64,000 nucleotides of DNA from Flavobacteriaceae bacterium UBA5534 (GCA_002426015.1 DINS01000008.1:62001-126000); one strand, 5' to 3'; counted from the stretch's first letter, positions 45,141 through 54,511 are shown. Notes: a model not told the origin generated them from the sequence alone. Numbers and translations: made by a program.

Positions 45141-45238
45141 GAATTTTTGACACAATACTTTGACCATTACTTATTAAAAGTTATTATCTAACTATAAGCA
45201 ACGGTAATTTTGTTTTAATATGCATTAAAGGTAAGTTA

Positions 45239-45442
45239 CTACTTGAACATTTTTTTTAATAGAACAAACAAACCATATTTTCCAGCAACTTTTACAGCTG
45301 TACTTACCCAATTGAGGGGTTTTAGGTCTTCTGCAAATTCATTTTTTACAGCCTTCATTTGCTCAATACCTATCTGTCGTTCCAGCGATAACCGCTTGAG
45401 ATCTAGTTCTATGTCTTCAAATGAGTTATAAGTTTTCATCAA
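45239..45442 (-). CDS. Small protein of the YtxH/holin-like operon
   Basis: A 67-residue protein with a charged helical N-terminal half (NSFEDIELDLKRLSLERQIG) and a mildly hydrophobic C-terminal half. Size, pattern and position behind the holin-like gene suggest the DUF6327 type, which I could not verify. Its ATG immediately follows the stop codon of the upstream gene. It is probably a membrane-peripheral partner of the two proteins encoded upstream. Confidence 0.72.
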   Translation of the reverse strand: MMKTYNSFEDIELDLKRLSLERQIGIEQMKAVKNEFAEDLKPLNWVSTAVKVAGKYGLFVLLKKMFK

Positions 45443-45796
45443 TTAAGAGTTAAAGAATTTAGGAGACATTTTTGTTATCACTTTCTTATTGATATAAGAT
45501 CTGTTATAATATACAATTATGGCAATCAATAAAAATAGTCCTGCAACTATCAAATAGCCCAATGACACATTGTTTAGCCAATCTCCTATGGCATAAGCAG
45601 CGGCAAATGCCAACAAAAATAAACCTATAAATAATATGCCTCCAATAATTAGAGCTTTTGCCACCATACTGATAGATATGGTAAGCTGCTGAAATATCTT
45701 CAACCGATAGTATTCGTGAGTGTCTTTAATATACTTCTCACCAATTTCTGTTGCTTTGTCAGACGTATTATTTATAGATTCAAATAGGTTTCCCAT
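45443..45796 (-). CDS. Phage-holin-3-6-like (DUF1469 / Actinobacteria holin X) membrane protein
   Basis: A 117-residue protein with a soluble N-terminus and two membrane helices (about 40-68 and 78-97: GLFLLAFAAAYAIGDWL, LGYLIVAGLFLLIAIIVYY). This pattern fits the holin_3_6/DUF1469 family, usually chromosomal and not phage-derived. It lies with YtxH and a 67-residue protein, a set often associated with envelope stress. Confidence 0.8.
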   Translation of the reverse strand: MGNLFESINNTSDKATEIGEKYIKDTHEYYRLKIFQQLTISISMVAKALIIGGILFIGLFLLAFAAAYAIGDWLNNVSLGYLIVAGLFLLIAIIVYYNRSYINKKVITKMSPKFFNS

Positions 45797-45814
45797 TAAG
45801 ATTTATTTTGAAAT

Positions 45815-46147
45815 TTATGATTTTTGAAGTTTCTTGTTTTTTGCTTTCAATTCGGCCAATTTTTTCTCGAGTGTCGTGATAACATCTTCGGTTTTATAAC
45901 TAACGTCAGAAACGATGCTTTCAATTTGAGTGTCTAATGTATCTTTCTTATTTGACACTGTATCTGCTACACGATCTCTTAAATGTATGGCTCCATCGGC
46001 AATTCTATCTTTAGCAGCTTGTGCTTCTTCTGCTATACGCTTTCTGGTATTTACCCCTTTGTCTGGAGCAAATAAAATTCCTAAAGTTGCCCCAATGGCT
46101 GTACCTGCTAAAATTCCGATGATTGTATTACTACTATTATTTCCCAT
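45815..46147 (-). CDS. YtxH domain protein
   Basis: A 110-residue protein. The N-terminal glycine-rich membrane segment GILAGTAIGATLGILFAPDKG and the following TRKRIAEEAQ are the YtxH hallmark. The rest is a long charged helix or coiled coil. YtxH proteins are general-stress membrane proteins. First gene of the three-gene minus-strand operon. Confidence 0.92.
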   Translation of the reverse strand: MGNNSSNTIIGILAGTAIGATLGILFAPDKGVNTRKRIAEEAQAAKDRIADGAIHLRDRVADTVSNKKDTLDTQIESIVSDVSYKTEDVITTLEKKLAELKAKNKKLQKS

Positions 46148-46465
46148 GATTTATGTATTTAAGTTAAACTGATTATTATAAATTTTGAATGTCTTGAATG
46201 CTTTTGTATAGATATGTATCATTTGTAGAACGTGATGATTGACTATCTATACCATATTATAGTAAATTTACCACCAAAAACCTAAATAATAAAGGGTTTT
46301 ACAATGAATTTAACATTTCTAGTCCAACTATCTGATTTTTTTTAGACCTAAGTCGTAATCCTTTATTTGTCAATAGTTTTAACTATTTTGTTGAATTGAA
46401 AATTTATTCCTCATTTTTTTGTAAATTAGAGGGACACAATAGTATAACCCTTAAGCTTCCTCATT
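46148..46465. other. 318-base divergent intergenic region
   Basis: AT-rich spacer between ytxH and the 156-residue lipoprotein gene. I see no open frame of note, no RNA gene and no exact TAnnTTTG; near misses such as TATTTTG and TAAATTAG occur. Presumably it holds both promoters. Confidence 0.5.
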
Positions 46466-46936
46466 ATGAAATTCTCATTCATTACTTTATTTGCTTTCGT
46501 TTTTTTTGTCTCTTGTAAAAATGATTCTAATACTAATTTGAAAGATTCTGAAACTGACAACAAAGAGATGAACATGACACTTGAAGGCACTTGGGAATTA
46601 GTTGGTTTTTATAATTATGTTGACAACAAGGTTGTCGATTCTTTTACAACCAATGAAGGCTACAGACAAGTTAAAATGTACACTCCGACAAAAGTCATGT
46701 GGAGCAAACATGTACCAACCGACTCAACCGAATGGTTTGGCTATGGCAGCTATAGTGTTAAAGGCAATTACCTTACAGAAATTTTAGATTATGGTTCTGA
46801 AATGATGAGTAAAATTATCCAAGAACGTAAAGAGTTCGTTTATGAGCTAAACTTGAACACGAATAGGTTCAGCCAAATAGAGATCGATGAACAAGGCAAT
46901 CGGATTTACTCTGAAAACTATAAGCGAATTGAATAA
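46466..46936 (+). CDS. Lipocalin-like lipoprotein, unknown function
   Basis: A 156-residue lipoprotein (lipobox FFVSC, Cys17). After an Asn/Asp-rich linker it shows GTWELVGFYNYVDNKVVDSF and successive strands ending in NRFSQIEIDEQGNRIYSENYKRIE, typical of small lipocalin-like barrels. No ligand can be assigned. Single gene between two minus-strand operons. Confidence 0.78.
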   Translation: MKFSFITLFAFVFFVSCKNDSNTNLKDSETDNKEMNMTLEGTWELVGFYNYVDNKVVDSFTTNEGYRQVKMYTPTKVMWSKHVPTDSTEWFGYGSYSVKGNYLTEILDYGSEMMSKIIQERKEFVYELNLNTNRFSQIEIDEQGNRIYSENYKRIE

Positions 46937-46971
46937 ACCCAGCACAAGTAAGTATCAGTTTTTATTTATCC

Positions 46972-47181
46972 TCAATTTAACGAACAGCTTCCACCTTCTT
47001 TTTTAACTCCTAATTTTTGCAAAATGGTTTCTAACAGACACCATTTTGTAAATGCCGATTGAATTAAATTAACTCCAATAAACACCGTAAACCACATCCA
47101 GTTTTGATTCACATACACGGTTAAAACAACGCTTAAAAGCACCATAAAACCAACTATAACTCTAAAATATGTGTTTAACAT
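46972..47181 (-). CDS. DUF2892 (YgaP-type) inner-membrane protein
   Basis: A 69-residue protein with two membrane helices and the DUF2892 signature NWMWFTVFIGVNLIQSAFTKWCLLETILQKLG. In E. coli this domain forms the membrane part of the rhodanese YgaP, linking it to sulfur transfer. It ends in GGSCSLN, a possible extra thiol. It is the last gene of the RND efflux operon. Confidence 0.9.
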   Translation of the reverse strand: MLNTYFRVIVGFMVLLSVVLTVYVNQNWMWFTVFIGVNLIQSAFTKWCLLETILQKLGVKKEGGSCSLN

Positions 47182-47198
47182 TTTGATTGTTTTTAAGT

Positions 47199-47504
47199 TT
47201 ATATATATTTTTCAATAGGAACAACAACCGCTTTAATTGGGTTGTTTGTTTCCAATGCATTATTAAATTCCTTTATAAAACCAAATAAGGTTTCAATTTT
47301 TTCTTCTTCTGTAAAGGAAAAAAACAAACTCGATTCATTACCACCTTTTTCACTAGGAAACCAGCTTGAGGTCATTAACAAAGACGTGGCATCTTTGTAT
47401 CCATCAATTTCAGAACTACTAAAGCTTTCGATCTGTGCTTTTTTGAACAACTTTAAAACGTCTTTTTGAAACTGTTCAACTGCTGTTACTATTATTAATT
47501 TCAT
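47199..47504 (-). CDS. Small PII-like protein of the RND operon
   Basis: A 101-residue soluble protein. The start (MKLIIVTAVEQFQKDVLKLFKKAQIESFSSSEIDG) and the end (NPIKAVVVPIEKYI) match the beta-alpha-beta ferredoxin-like layout of PII-type signalling proteins, with a loop around the middle. It has no PII uridylylation tyrosine motif that I can see. It starts eight bases after the RND permease stop. I infer a sensor or regulator of the pump; the family is not certain. Confidence 0.75.
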   Translation of the reverse strand: MKLIIVTAVEQFQKDVLKLFKKAQIESFSSSEIDGYKDATSLLMTSSWFPSEKGGNESSLFFSFTEEEKIETLFGFIKEFNNALETNNPIKAVVVPIEKYI

Positions 47505-47512
47505 TTGACTAT

Positions 47513-50500
47513 TTATTTATAATTTTTACGCTCAATCATATAATATACCAAGGGCACAACCAATAAGGTCAATATGGTACTTACAATGGTTCCTCCCATT
47601 AAAGAGATTGCCAATCCTTGAAAAATTGGATCAAATAAGATGACAAATGCGCCAATGACCACTGTACCTGCTGTCAACAAAATTGGTGTAGTCCTTACTG
47701 CTCCTGCTTCAATTACAGCTTGTTTAAGGGGAACACCTTCTTCTAAACGCAGGTTAACAAAGTCTATCAGCAAGACCGAATTTCGCACCATGATTCCAGC
47801 GAGGGCAATCATTCCTATAAAAGATGTTGCAGTAAAGAAAGCTCCCATTATCCAATGCCCTAAAACAATACCAACTAGCGATAATGGGATTGCGACCATC
47901 ATGACAATTGGCGCTTTAAAATTCTGGAACCAGCCAACAATTAGGATATAAATAATGATGATAACACCTAAAAAGGCGATTCCTAAATCTCGAAACACTT
48001 CTAAAGTGATCTGCCATTCACCATCCCATTTCACCGTATAATCGTCTTCAAATTCTGGTTGATTTAAATACAATTCGTTCATAGCGTATCCTTCAGGAAG
48101 ATTGATAGCTTTCAACTTATTTTCCATCCCTAAAATAGCATATACAGGGCTTTCCAATTCACCTGCCATATCAGCCAGCACATAAACCACACGTTTTTGG
48201 TTCTTTCTGTAAATACTTTTAGCTCTAGTTGTTTGTTGTATATCGACCAAATCAGCAATTGGAATCATATTTCCTTGTTGTGATACCACTTTTAATTGTG
48301 ATATATCGGTTATGGTCGATTTTTCTTTTTCGTCCAAAGCCAGCACCAAACCAATCTGGTTTGCGGCATCTTCGTCATACAGGCTAGTAATTGCTTTATC
48401 TGACAATGCCATATTCATGGTAAACGCAATTTGTTGTGGCGCAACACCATACAACATGGCTTTTTCTTTATCAATCACAAACTCGTACTCGACCTGATCG
48501 TCCTCAACCATCCAATCAATATCCACAACATCTGTTGTCGTTTTTAAGATATTTTGTACTTCGTTGGCAACTTCAATTTGCTTATCATAATCTGGTCCAT
48601 ATACTTCAGCAACAATTGTAGATAATACTGGTGGTCCTGGCGGAACTTCTACTAGTTTAACATTAGCTCCAAATTTCTTTCCAATAGTTTGGATATCATC
48701 ACGCATGAGCTTTGCTATATCATGGCTTTGTGTGCTTCTAATGTGTTTATCGGTAAGATTAACCTGAATATCTGCCATATTGCTCCCACCACGTAAATCG
48801 TAATGTCTTACCAAACCATTAAAGGTTATTGGAGCAGATGTACCAACATAACTTTGATAGTTAACCACTTCTGGCCTATTTGATAAGTATTGTGCAATTT
48901 CTTTGGTTACCACACCAGTTCTTTCAAGAGTTGTCCCTTCTGGCATGTCAATGACAATTTGAAACTCATTTTTATTGTCGAAAGGCAACATTTTTACAGC
49001 AACCGATTTAGTAAAAAACAAGCTAACCGAACCTAACAGCAAAAGGAAAGTAACTCCCAAAAACAACCAACGTTTGGTTTTATTTTCGATTAATGGTGTT
49101 TCAAATGTTGAGTATATTTTATAGATGAAAGTATCTTCCATTGGTTTTTCAACCTTTTCAGCCTTTCCCTTTTTATCTTTTTCACGAAGGAAAATATAGC
49201 CTAAATATGGCGTTATGGTCAATGCAACAAATAAAGACAGCAACATAGCTATGGAAGCCCCAATTGGCATCGGACTCATATATGGCCCCATCAAGCCAGA
49301 CACAAAAGCCATAGGCAAAACGGACGCAATAACAGTAAAAGTTGCCAAAATAGTTGGGTTGCCCACTTCATTAATGGCGTACAATGCTGCTTGTTTAAAT
49401 GGCAAACGTTTCATCTTAAAATGACGATGCATATTTTCAGCGATAATAATGGAGTCATCTACCACAATACCTGTTACAAACACCAAGGCAAACAAGGTAA
49501 TTCGATTAAGAGTATAATCTAGTATATAATAGCTCAAAAGTGTTAACGCAAACGTAATTGGCACCGATAAGAACACAACCAAACCTCCACGCCAACCCAT
49601 TGCAAGCATGACCACTAACGTTACGGCAATAATGGCTCCAATAAGATGCATCAAGAGTTCTGATACTTTTTGAGAGGCTGTCTCGCCATAGTTTCTAGTA
49701 ACCTCAACATGTACATCATCTGGAATTAAGGTCCTTTTTAGGTGCTCTACCTTATCAATAATCACATCTGAAATTTTCATGGCGTCAGCCCCTTTTCGCT
49801 TTGCTATAGAAATAGTGACTGCTGGATATTCAGATTTATAGTTTTCTGTCTGTTTACTCGCTTGACCAAAACCAAGTGACACATAGTTTTTTGGAATTTC
49901 TGGACCATCGACAATGGTTGCAATCTGTTTTAAATAAATAGGCTGATTTTGTTGGACACCAACAACAAGATTTTCGACATCTGACACTGTCTCTAAAAAC
50001 CTTCCTGTGGTTACTAAAAATTCAGTGTCATTTTTATCAAAACTACCAGCACTCAATTGCTGGTTATTAGCTTGTATCATTTTCGAAACCGAAAGTAAAT
50101 CCAAACCACTTGAAGCCAATTTATCTTTATCCAAAACCACACGCAACTGACGGTTTCTACCGCCAATTTTATGAGTGATCGCTACATCGTTTACCTTCTT
50201 GATTTCGTTCTCCAGTTCTACTGCTATTTGACTTAATTGGTAATCGTCATAATTCTCGCTCCAAAGTGTCAATCCAAGCATAGGCACATCGTCAATAGCT
50301 CGCGTTTTTACCAAAGGAAAAGTAACTCCTTTCGGCATTTGATCCATGTGCTTGTTAATTTCGTTGTAGAGTTTTACAAATGAGCGCTCAATGTCCTCGC
50401 CTACGTAAAACTGCACGATGACCATCCCTTGTTCTTTCATAGATGTAGAATATACATACTCTACACCTTTAATATTAGAGATTAACTTCTCTAATGGTTT

Positions 50501-50707
50501 GATCACTCTCGATTCCACTTCAGTTGGACTTGCCCCAGGATAGCCAACAAATATATCTGCCATCGGCACATCTATTTGTGGTTCTTCCTCTCGCGGAATT
50601 AAAAATGAACTGTACACACCAATAACCATAAAAACGATCATTAAAAGCACAGTAAGCTTTGAGCCTATAAAACTCTTGGCAATTTTTCCTGCTAAACCTT
50701 CTTTCAT
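47513..50707 (-). CDS. RND efflux permease (HAE1/AcrB-like)
   Basis: A 1064-residue inner-membrane pump with the two-fold RND repeat: 12 membrane helices and two large periplasmic loops. The proton-relay aspartates lie in ALVFVTGIVVDDSIIIAEN (near residue 415). Helix-1/loop features (FLIPREEEPQIDVPMADIFV; PGASPTEVESRVIKPLE) match the hydrophobe/multidrug branch more than heavy-metal CusA types. It works with the adaptor and TolC encoded upstream. Confidence 0.95.
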   Translation of the reverse strand: MKEGLAGKIAKSFIGSKLTVLLMIVFMVIGVYSSFLIPREEEPQIDVPMADIFVGYPGASPTEVESRVIKPLEKLISNIKGVEYVYSTSMKEQGMVIVQFYVGEDIERSFVKLYNEINKHMDQMPKGVTFPLVKTRAIDDVPMLGLTLWSENYDDYQLSQIAVELENEIKKVNDVAITHKIGGRNRQLRVVLDKDKLASSGLDLLSVSKMIQANNQQLSAGSFDKNDTEFLVTTGRFLETVSDVENLVVGVQQNQPIYLKQIATIVDGPEIPKNYVSLGFGQASKQTENYKSEYPAVTISIAKRKGADAMKISDVIIDKVEHLKRTLIPDDVHVEVTRNYGETASQKVSELLMHLIGAIIAVTLVVMLAMGWRGGLVVFLSVPITFALTLLSYYILDYTLNRITLFALVFVTGIVVDDSIIIAENMHRHFKMKRLPFKQAALYAINEVGNPTILATFTVIASVLPMAFVSGLMGPYMSPMPIGASIAMLLSLFVALTITPYLGYIFLREKDKKGKAEKVEKPMEDTFIYKIYSTFETPLIENKTKRWLFLGVTFLLLLGSVSLFFTKSVAVKMLPFDNKNEFQIVIDMPEGTTLERTGVVTKEIAQYLSNRPEVVNYQSYVGTSAPITFNGLVRHYDLRGGSNMADIQVNLTDKHIRSTQSHDIAKLMRDDIQTIGKKFGANVKLVEVPPGPPVLSTIVAEVYGPDYDKQIEVANEVQNILKTTTDVVDIDWMVEDDQVEYEFVIDKEKAMLYGVAPQQIAFTMNMALSDKAITSLYDEDAANQIGLVLALDEKEKSTITDISQLKVVSQQGNMIPIADLVDIQQTTRAKSIYRKNQKRVVYVLADMAGELESPVYAILGMENKLKAINLPEGYAMNELYLNQPEFEDDYTVKWDGEWQITLEVFRDLGIAFLGVIIIIYILIVGWFQNFKAPIVMMVAIPLSLVGIVLGHWIMGAFFTATSFIGMIALAGIMVRNSVLLIDFVNLRLEEGVPLKQAVIEAGAVRTTPILLTAGTVVIGAFVILFDPIFQGLAISLMGGTIVSTILTLLVVPLVYYMIERKNYK

Positions 50708-50717
50708 AATTTATTAG

Positions 50718-51797
50718 TTATTGAATTGACACTTTTGCTCCATTAAATAGTTTGCCTTGAGATGAAACGATATACGATTCATCAGCTGATAGCCCAGACA
50801 AAATCTCTACTTGGTCTCCATACGTTCTACCCAGACGCAACCAACGCAATAAAGCAGTGTTGCTTTGGCTCACTGTATAAACTCCAGACAACTGTCCTTT
50901 AGTTACAATAGCTTCAGTAGGAATTAACACCAACTCTGTTGTAGTTCTTTTTTCAATTGGAAACTGGACGGTTGCAAACATGCCAGAAAGTATCTTTGTA
51001 TTTGTCTCATCTAATGCAATTTTCACTAAATATTGACCACCTGTGTTTTTTGCCGAAGTGCTCACTTCAGAAACCTTTCCTTTAATACTTTGGTTAATTG
51101 ATTTTACAATCACATTTACTTGAGTTCCTTTTTTAACTTGAGAAATCTCTGTTTCTGGAACCATAGTCATCACCTCAAAATTAACTGGCGACTCTAATGA
51201 AATTAATGGTTGCCCTGGATTTGCCATATCACCTTCTTCCACTGTTTTGGCAGTAACAACACCATTAAATGGCGCTTTAATATTGGTATAAGCATATTGA
51301 GCATTGACTTCATTTTTCATTTGTTTGGCAGCCTCTAATCTGGCCTTTGCCATCTCGTATTGTGCAGTCATGTCATCTAACTCTTTTTGTGACGCACTAC
51401 TATCTGAAAACAAGTTTTTAAAACGGTTATAATCTTTTTGTGCATTATTAAAAGCTACGGTAGCTTCTGTAATTCCAGCATTTACTTGTGCGCTTTTAGC
51501 TTGTAAATCGGTATTATTTATCGACACCAATAATTGACCTTCTTTTACTTTATCGCCAACATTGACTGTTACTTTAGTGACGAAACCCATCATTCTAGTG
51601 CTTAAATCGGCACTGTTAGTTGATTGTATTTTCCCACTAACTGATAAAAATGGATTATTATCAGATTCAGATACTTTATTGATCTTTACCACGATTGTTG
51701 GTGAATTGTCAATTTTAGCTTTTTTCTCCTTGCTACCACAACTAAATAAAAATAGTGAAGCTGTAGTCAGTGTTAATAGGTATATATGTTTTTTCAT
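50718..51797 (-). CDS. RND periplasmic adaptor lipoprotein
   Basis: A 359-residue membrane-fusion protein with lipobox LFLFSC (Cys20). Order: lipoyl half-motif (GFVTKVTVNVGDKVKEGQLL), a helical hairpin (about 95-165), the second lipoyl half (APFNGVVTAKTVEEGDMANPGQPL), then beta-barrel and membrane-proximal domains. It bridges the RND pump and TolC. It lies ten bases from the pump gene and eight from tolC. Confidence 0.94.
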   Translation of the reverse strand: MKKHIYLLTLTTASLFLFSCGSKEKKAKIDNSPTIVVKINKVSESDNNPFLSVSGKIQSTNSADLSTRMMGFVTKVTVNVGDKVKEGQLLVSINNTDLQAKSAQVNAGITEATVAFNNAQKDYNRFKNLFSDSSASQKELDDMTAQYEMAKARLEAAKQMKNEVNAQYAYTNIKAPFNGVVTAKTVEEGDMANPGQPLISLESPVNFEVMTMVPETEISQVKKGTQVNVIVKSINQSIKGKVSEVSTSAKNTGGQYLVKIALDETNTKILSGMFATVQFPIEKRTTTELVLIPTEAIVTKGQLSGVYTVSQSNTALLRWLRLGRTYGDQVEILSGLSADESYIVSSQGKLFNGAKVSIQ

Positions 51798-51805
51798 TTT
51801 TAAAA

Positions 51806-53119
51806 TTATTCTTTGGTTAAAAATTGTAAGTAAGCCTGTGCGTAATTGTATTCAAAAATGGTTTGAAAGTATTCCAATTGCTTTTGAGCAAATTGTGTTT
51901 CGGCTATTAATAAATCTGATGTTTTTTCGAGACCTTCTTTAAATCTGTTGGTTCTTATTCTTAATGATTCTTTAGAGTGTTCGAGAGCTAATGTGGTTAA
52001 ATTCAGTCTATTTTCAGCATCGGCAAACATACGTTTGGCTTTGTTCAATTCTAAATTGCTTTGAGACACATATTGTTCATATTCCAATTTTGATTTTTGA
52101 AATTCAGCGCTACTCTTTTGGGTCTTTCCGAAGCGTTTGGAACCTTGAAAAACATCCCAACTCAATTGTGCTCCGAATAGATAGCCATTGGCGCTTCCTT
52201 GAAAAATTTGGTCGTCATAAAGTTCATAGCTCCCAAAGGCATTCAACCGTGGTAGAAATGCCATTTTATCGGCTTTGTTTATGGCTTCATATGCATTTGA
52301 AGCTAATTGCATGGCTTTAATATCTGAACGGTTTTCAGAAATATCGTAATCCAATTGCTTGTTTAATGCAACAATAGTTAAGCTGTCACTAGGTTTGTAA
52401 ATCACATAAGCCTCGTCATTCATCAAAAAAGATAAATAGTTAGAAGCGTTTTGAACATTACTTTTTGCTGTTTGCAATTGGTTTTGAACTTCTGTTACCC
52501 TAACTTCCACATTCAAAACATCTGCACGTTGCAAATAGCCTTGTTTATAGCTGTTTTCGGCCAATTTTTTATTTGCATATGCAGCCTCCAGTGCTTTTTC
52601 GAGTACATCAATACCTTTATAAGCCAGTTGCAATTGCATGTAGGCTTTTTCTACTTCGAAAGCTAAATAATCCTTTGTTCTTTGTTGCTTTAAAGCCGTT
52701 GCTTCCATTTTTGACTTTGCCGCTTTACGTTGGTAAACGCCGTCCAAATTGATTAATGGTTGCTGAATTTCGAATTTTGTGGCAAAGTTTTCAATTTGCG
52801 AAGGGTCGTTCAATAAGGCAGGATTGAAATCATTTTGCGTTAAAATTTCCTGATTGAGTTTGGAGCCAAAAGCCATTAGAGGATTGGTGGTTGCAATGGC
52901 AGTATGGCTAGCGGTAATATTGGGCAAAAAAACCGCATTAGTTTGTCTATAATCTGCTCTTGCTTCAATAAATTCTTGTTCAGATATTTTTAGTGCAGTA
53001 TTGTCTTGACTCACCTTGCTCAAAACTTCAGATTTTGCAATAGGAATCACCTCTTGAGCTTGAAGTACTGGAGCCAATCCCAAAAAACCAAACGTGAATA
53101 TCAATAATTTGTTTTTCAT
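51806..53119 (-). CDS. TolC-family outer-membrane efflux protein of the RND pump
   Basis: A 437-residue outer-membrane channel with signal peptide (MKNKLLIFTFGFLGLAPVLQAQ). I prefer the ATG at 53119 over 53131, because a start site placed by the -7 element (53140-53147) would leave only a few bases before 53131. Two repeats of helix-strand pattern (SEQEFIEARADYRQTNAV; ENRSDIKAMQLASNAYEA) are typical of TolC. First gene of the five-gene efflux operon. Confidence 0.92.
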   Translation of the reverse strand: MKNKLLIFTFGFLGLAPVLQAQEVIPIAKSEVLSKVSQDNTALKISEQEFIEARADYRQTNAVFLPNITASHTAIATTNPLMAFGSKLNQEILTQNDFNPALLNDPSQIENFATKFEIQQPLINLDGVYQRKAAKSKMEATALKQQRTKDYLAFEVEKAYMQLQLAYKGIDVLEKALEAAYANKKLAENSYKQGYLQRADVLNVEVRVTEVQNQLQTAKSNVQNASNYLSFLMNDEAYVIYKPSDSLTIVALNKQLDYDISENRSDIKAMQLASNAYEAINKADKMAFLPRLNAFGSYELYDDQIFQGSANGYLFGAQLSWDVFQGSKRFGKTQKSSAEFQKSKLEYEQYVSQSNLELNKAKRMFADAENRLNLTTLALEHSKESLRIRTNRFKEGLEKTSDLLIAETQFAQKQLEYFQTIFEYNYAQAYLQFLTKE

Positions 53120-53139
53120 TTTATCAATCATTTATAAGG

Positions 53140-53147
53140 CAAAAATA
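53140..53147 (-). promoter_or_regulatory. -7 element of the RND efflux operon
   Basis: TATTTTTG on the minus strand, 20 bases before the chosen tolC ATG. Its centre (53143.5) is 33.0 bases from the centre of the palindrome at 53170-53183. Confidence 0.65.
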
Positions 53148-53169
53148 CCTTGGATAAACATGTTGGTCA

Positions 53170-53183
53170 GTAACCTTTGTTAC
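53170..53183. promoter_or_regulatory. FNR-like palindromic operator of the RND operon
   Basis: GTAACctttGTTAC: five-base arms around a four-base spacer, the geometry of FNR-family sites (TTGATnnnnATCAA is also 5-4-5). It is centred near -40 relative to the expected start, the position used by class II activators. The same motif at 56058-56071 precedes the flavoprotein gene. Confidence 0.65.
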
Positions 53184-53255
53184 CAAGCGAAAAAACGATA
53201 GATAATAAGTTATTGTATGTTATTAGGTTTACAAGGTTTACTTTAGCGAAATCTT

Positions 53256-54254
53256 ATGGATTCATTGACTCAAATAGTATTAGGAGCCGCTGTTGGCGAG
53301 GTTGTTTTAGGAAAAAAAATAGGAAATAAAGCGATGCTTTATGGTGCCATTGCTGGAACAATTCCCGATTTGGATGTGTTTGCCTCGCATTTTACCGATA
53401 CTGTAACTGCGCTTTCCATCCATCGCGGATTCACACATTCTATTGTGTTTTCGTTACTTTTTGCGCCCATTTTTGGATGGCTTGTGTCTCGATACGAGGC
53501 TTATAAAAATTTTAACGGTTGGTCATGGTTATTCTTTTGGGCTTTCTTGACGCATCCCATATTGGATGCACATACCACTTGGGGAACACAGTTATTTTGG
53601 CCATTTGATGTAAGGTTCGCTTTTAAGACCATCTTCGTTATTGACCCACTTTATACAATACCGTTTTTAGTGTTTTTAATTCTCGCCATGAGACAACATC
53701 GAACCTCTGAAAAACGAAGTTTTTATAATAGAATGGGTTTGGTAATGAGTTCCTCTTATTTGGTCCTTACATTTCTATTGAAATGGATGGCATTCAATCA
53801 ATTTGAATCTGCTTTGGAAACCCAAAATATCACATATCTAAAATTAGACACAAGACCTTCACCTTTAAATACGATACTTTGGAGTGCGAATGTGGAAACC
53901 GAAAACGCTTATTTGTTAGGTAATTACTCGTTTTTTGATACAAAGAGTATCGCTTTTGAAAGCTATCCAAAAAATCATGAATTGTTAGAAAATCTTACTG
54001 AAAACAACAAAGTAAAACGTATGATTGCAATTTCTGAAGGCTGGTACACTATTGTTGAAAAAAATGATAATCTTTATTTTAACGATTTGCGATTTGGACT
54101 TTTAAGTCTTGAACCTCAATCACAAAATTTTGTATTTCAATATCAGATAGATACAGATGCTGATGATAACGTTCAATTTATAGAAGTACAAAAAAACCAA
54201 CGTGATGGAAGAACATTGTTGTCTGAATTATGGAAGCGTATCAAAGGAAATTAA
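53256..54254 (+). CDS. YdjM-like membrane-bound metal-dependent hydrolase
   Basis: A 332-residue protein. The N-terminal half is the YdjM/DUF457 family: MDSLTQIVLGAAVGEVVLG, GAIAGTIPDLDVF and HRGFTHSIVF, with conserved His and Asp residues that may bind metal, and four or five membrane helices. The C-terminal 140 residues are soluble. E. coli YdjM is LexA-regulated; no LexA-like site is visible here. Family firm, reaction unknown. Confidence 0.88.
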   Translation: MDSLTQIVLGAAVGEVVLGKKIGNKAMLYGAIAGTIPDLDVFASHFTDTVTALSIHRGFTHSIVFSLLFAPIFGWLVSRYEAYKNFNGWSWLFFWAFLTHPILDAHTTWGTQLFWPFDVRFAFKTIFVIDPLYTIPFLVFLILAMRQHRTSEKRSFYNRMGLVMSSSYLVLTFLLKWMAFNQFESALETQNITYLKLDTRPSPLNTILWSANVETENAYLLGNYSFFDTKSIAFESYPKNHELLENLTENNKVKRMIAISEGWYTIVEKNDNLYFNDLRFGLLSLEPQSQNFVFQYQIDTDADDNVQFIEVQKNQRDGRTLLSELWKRIKGN

Positions 54255-54312
54255 GTTTAGTTTCCATTCAGAGGATATTGAGTTTTGTTGCAAATACACA
54301 ATAAAAAGCAAC

Positions 54313-54340
54313 AAAAAGCACCCTAAAAAAGGGTGCTTTT
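54313..54340 (+). terminator. Terminator after the YdjM-like gene
   Basis: AAAAGCACCC pairs with GGGTGCTTTT around TAAAAAA. It may also serve the minus-strand unit ending at 54374. Confidence 0.85.
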
Positions 54341-54373
54341 CCACTACTAACCAACTAAAAACTGATAACCACT

Positions 54374-54511
54374 TCAGTTTACCTTTCTTGTGCCTCCATG
54401 TCCTCCAGCTACAACAAGCATTATTTTAATGCTTAAGTAAATGAATTTAAATAACTGGATGATAGGATTCATCATTTTAAATCTTTGATATTTTGAGATA
54501 CGTTGTGTCAT
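54374..54511 (-). CDS. Short basic membrane peptide next to the flavoprotein gene
   Basis: A 45-residue open frame from ATG at 54511 to TGA at 54374, starting MTQRISKYQRF, with a membrane-like segment and the tail VVAGGHGGTRKVN. It lies 43 bases downstream of the flavoprotein gene on the same strand and is preceded by an A-rich leader, as other genes here are. The hydrophobic centre with a Gly-His-Gly-Gly tail looks constrained rather than random. A second ATG pair lies at residues 13-14. I do not know the family; too short for routine gene callers. Confidence 0.6.
   Translation of the reverse strand: MTQRISKYQRFKMMNPIIQLFKFIYLSIKIMLVVAGGHGGTRKVN

Noticed and set aside
45443..45796. Prophage marker because of the holin-like match
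   Set aside because: No phage genes are near; the YtxH and small-protein neighbours indicate a chromosomal envelope operon.
51562..51942. 126-residue plus-strand frame
   Set aside because: It spans antisense to the adaptor and TolC genes and has no domain pattern.
54202..54429. 75-residue plus-strand frame after the YdjM-like gene
   Set aside because: It contains the terminator hairpin and begins inside the preceding gene in another frame.
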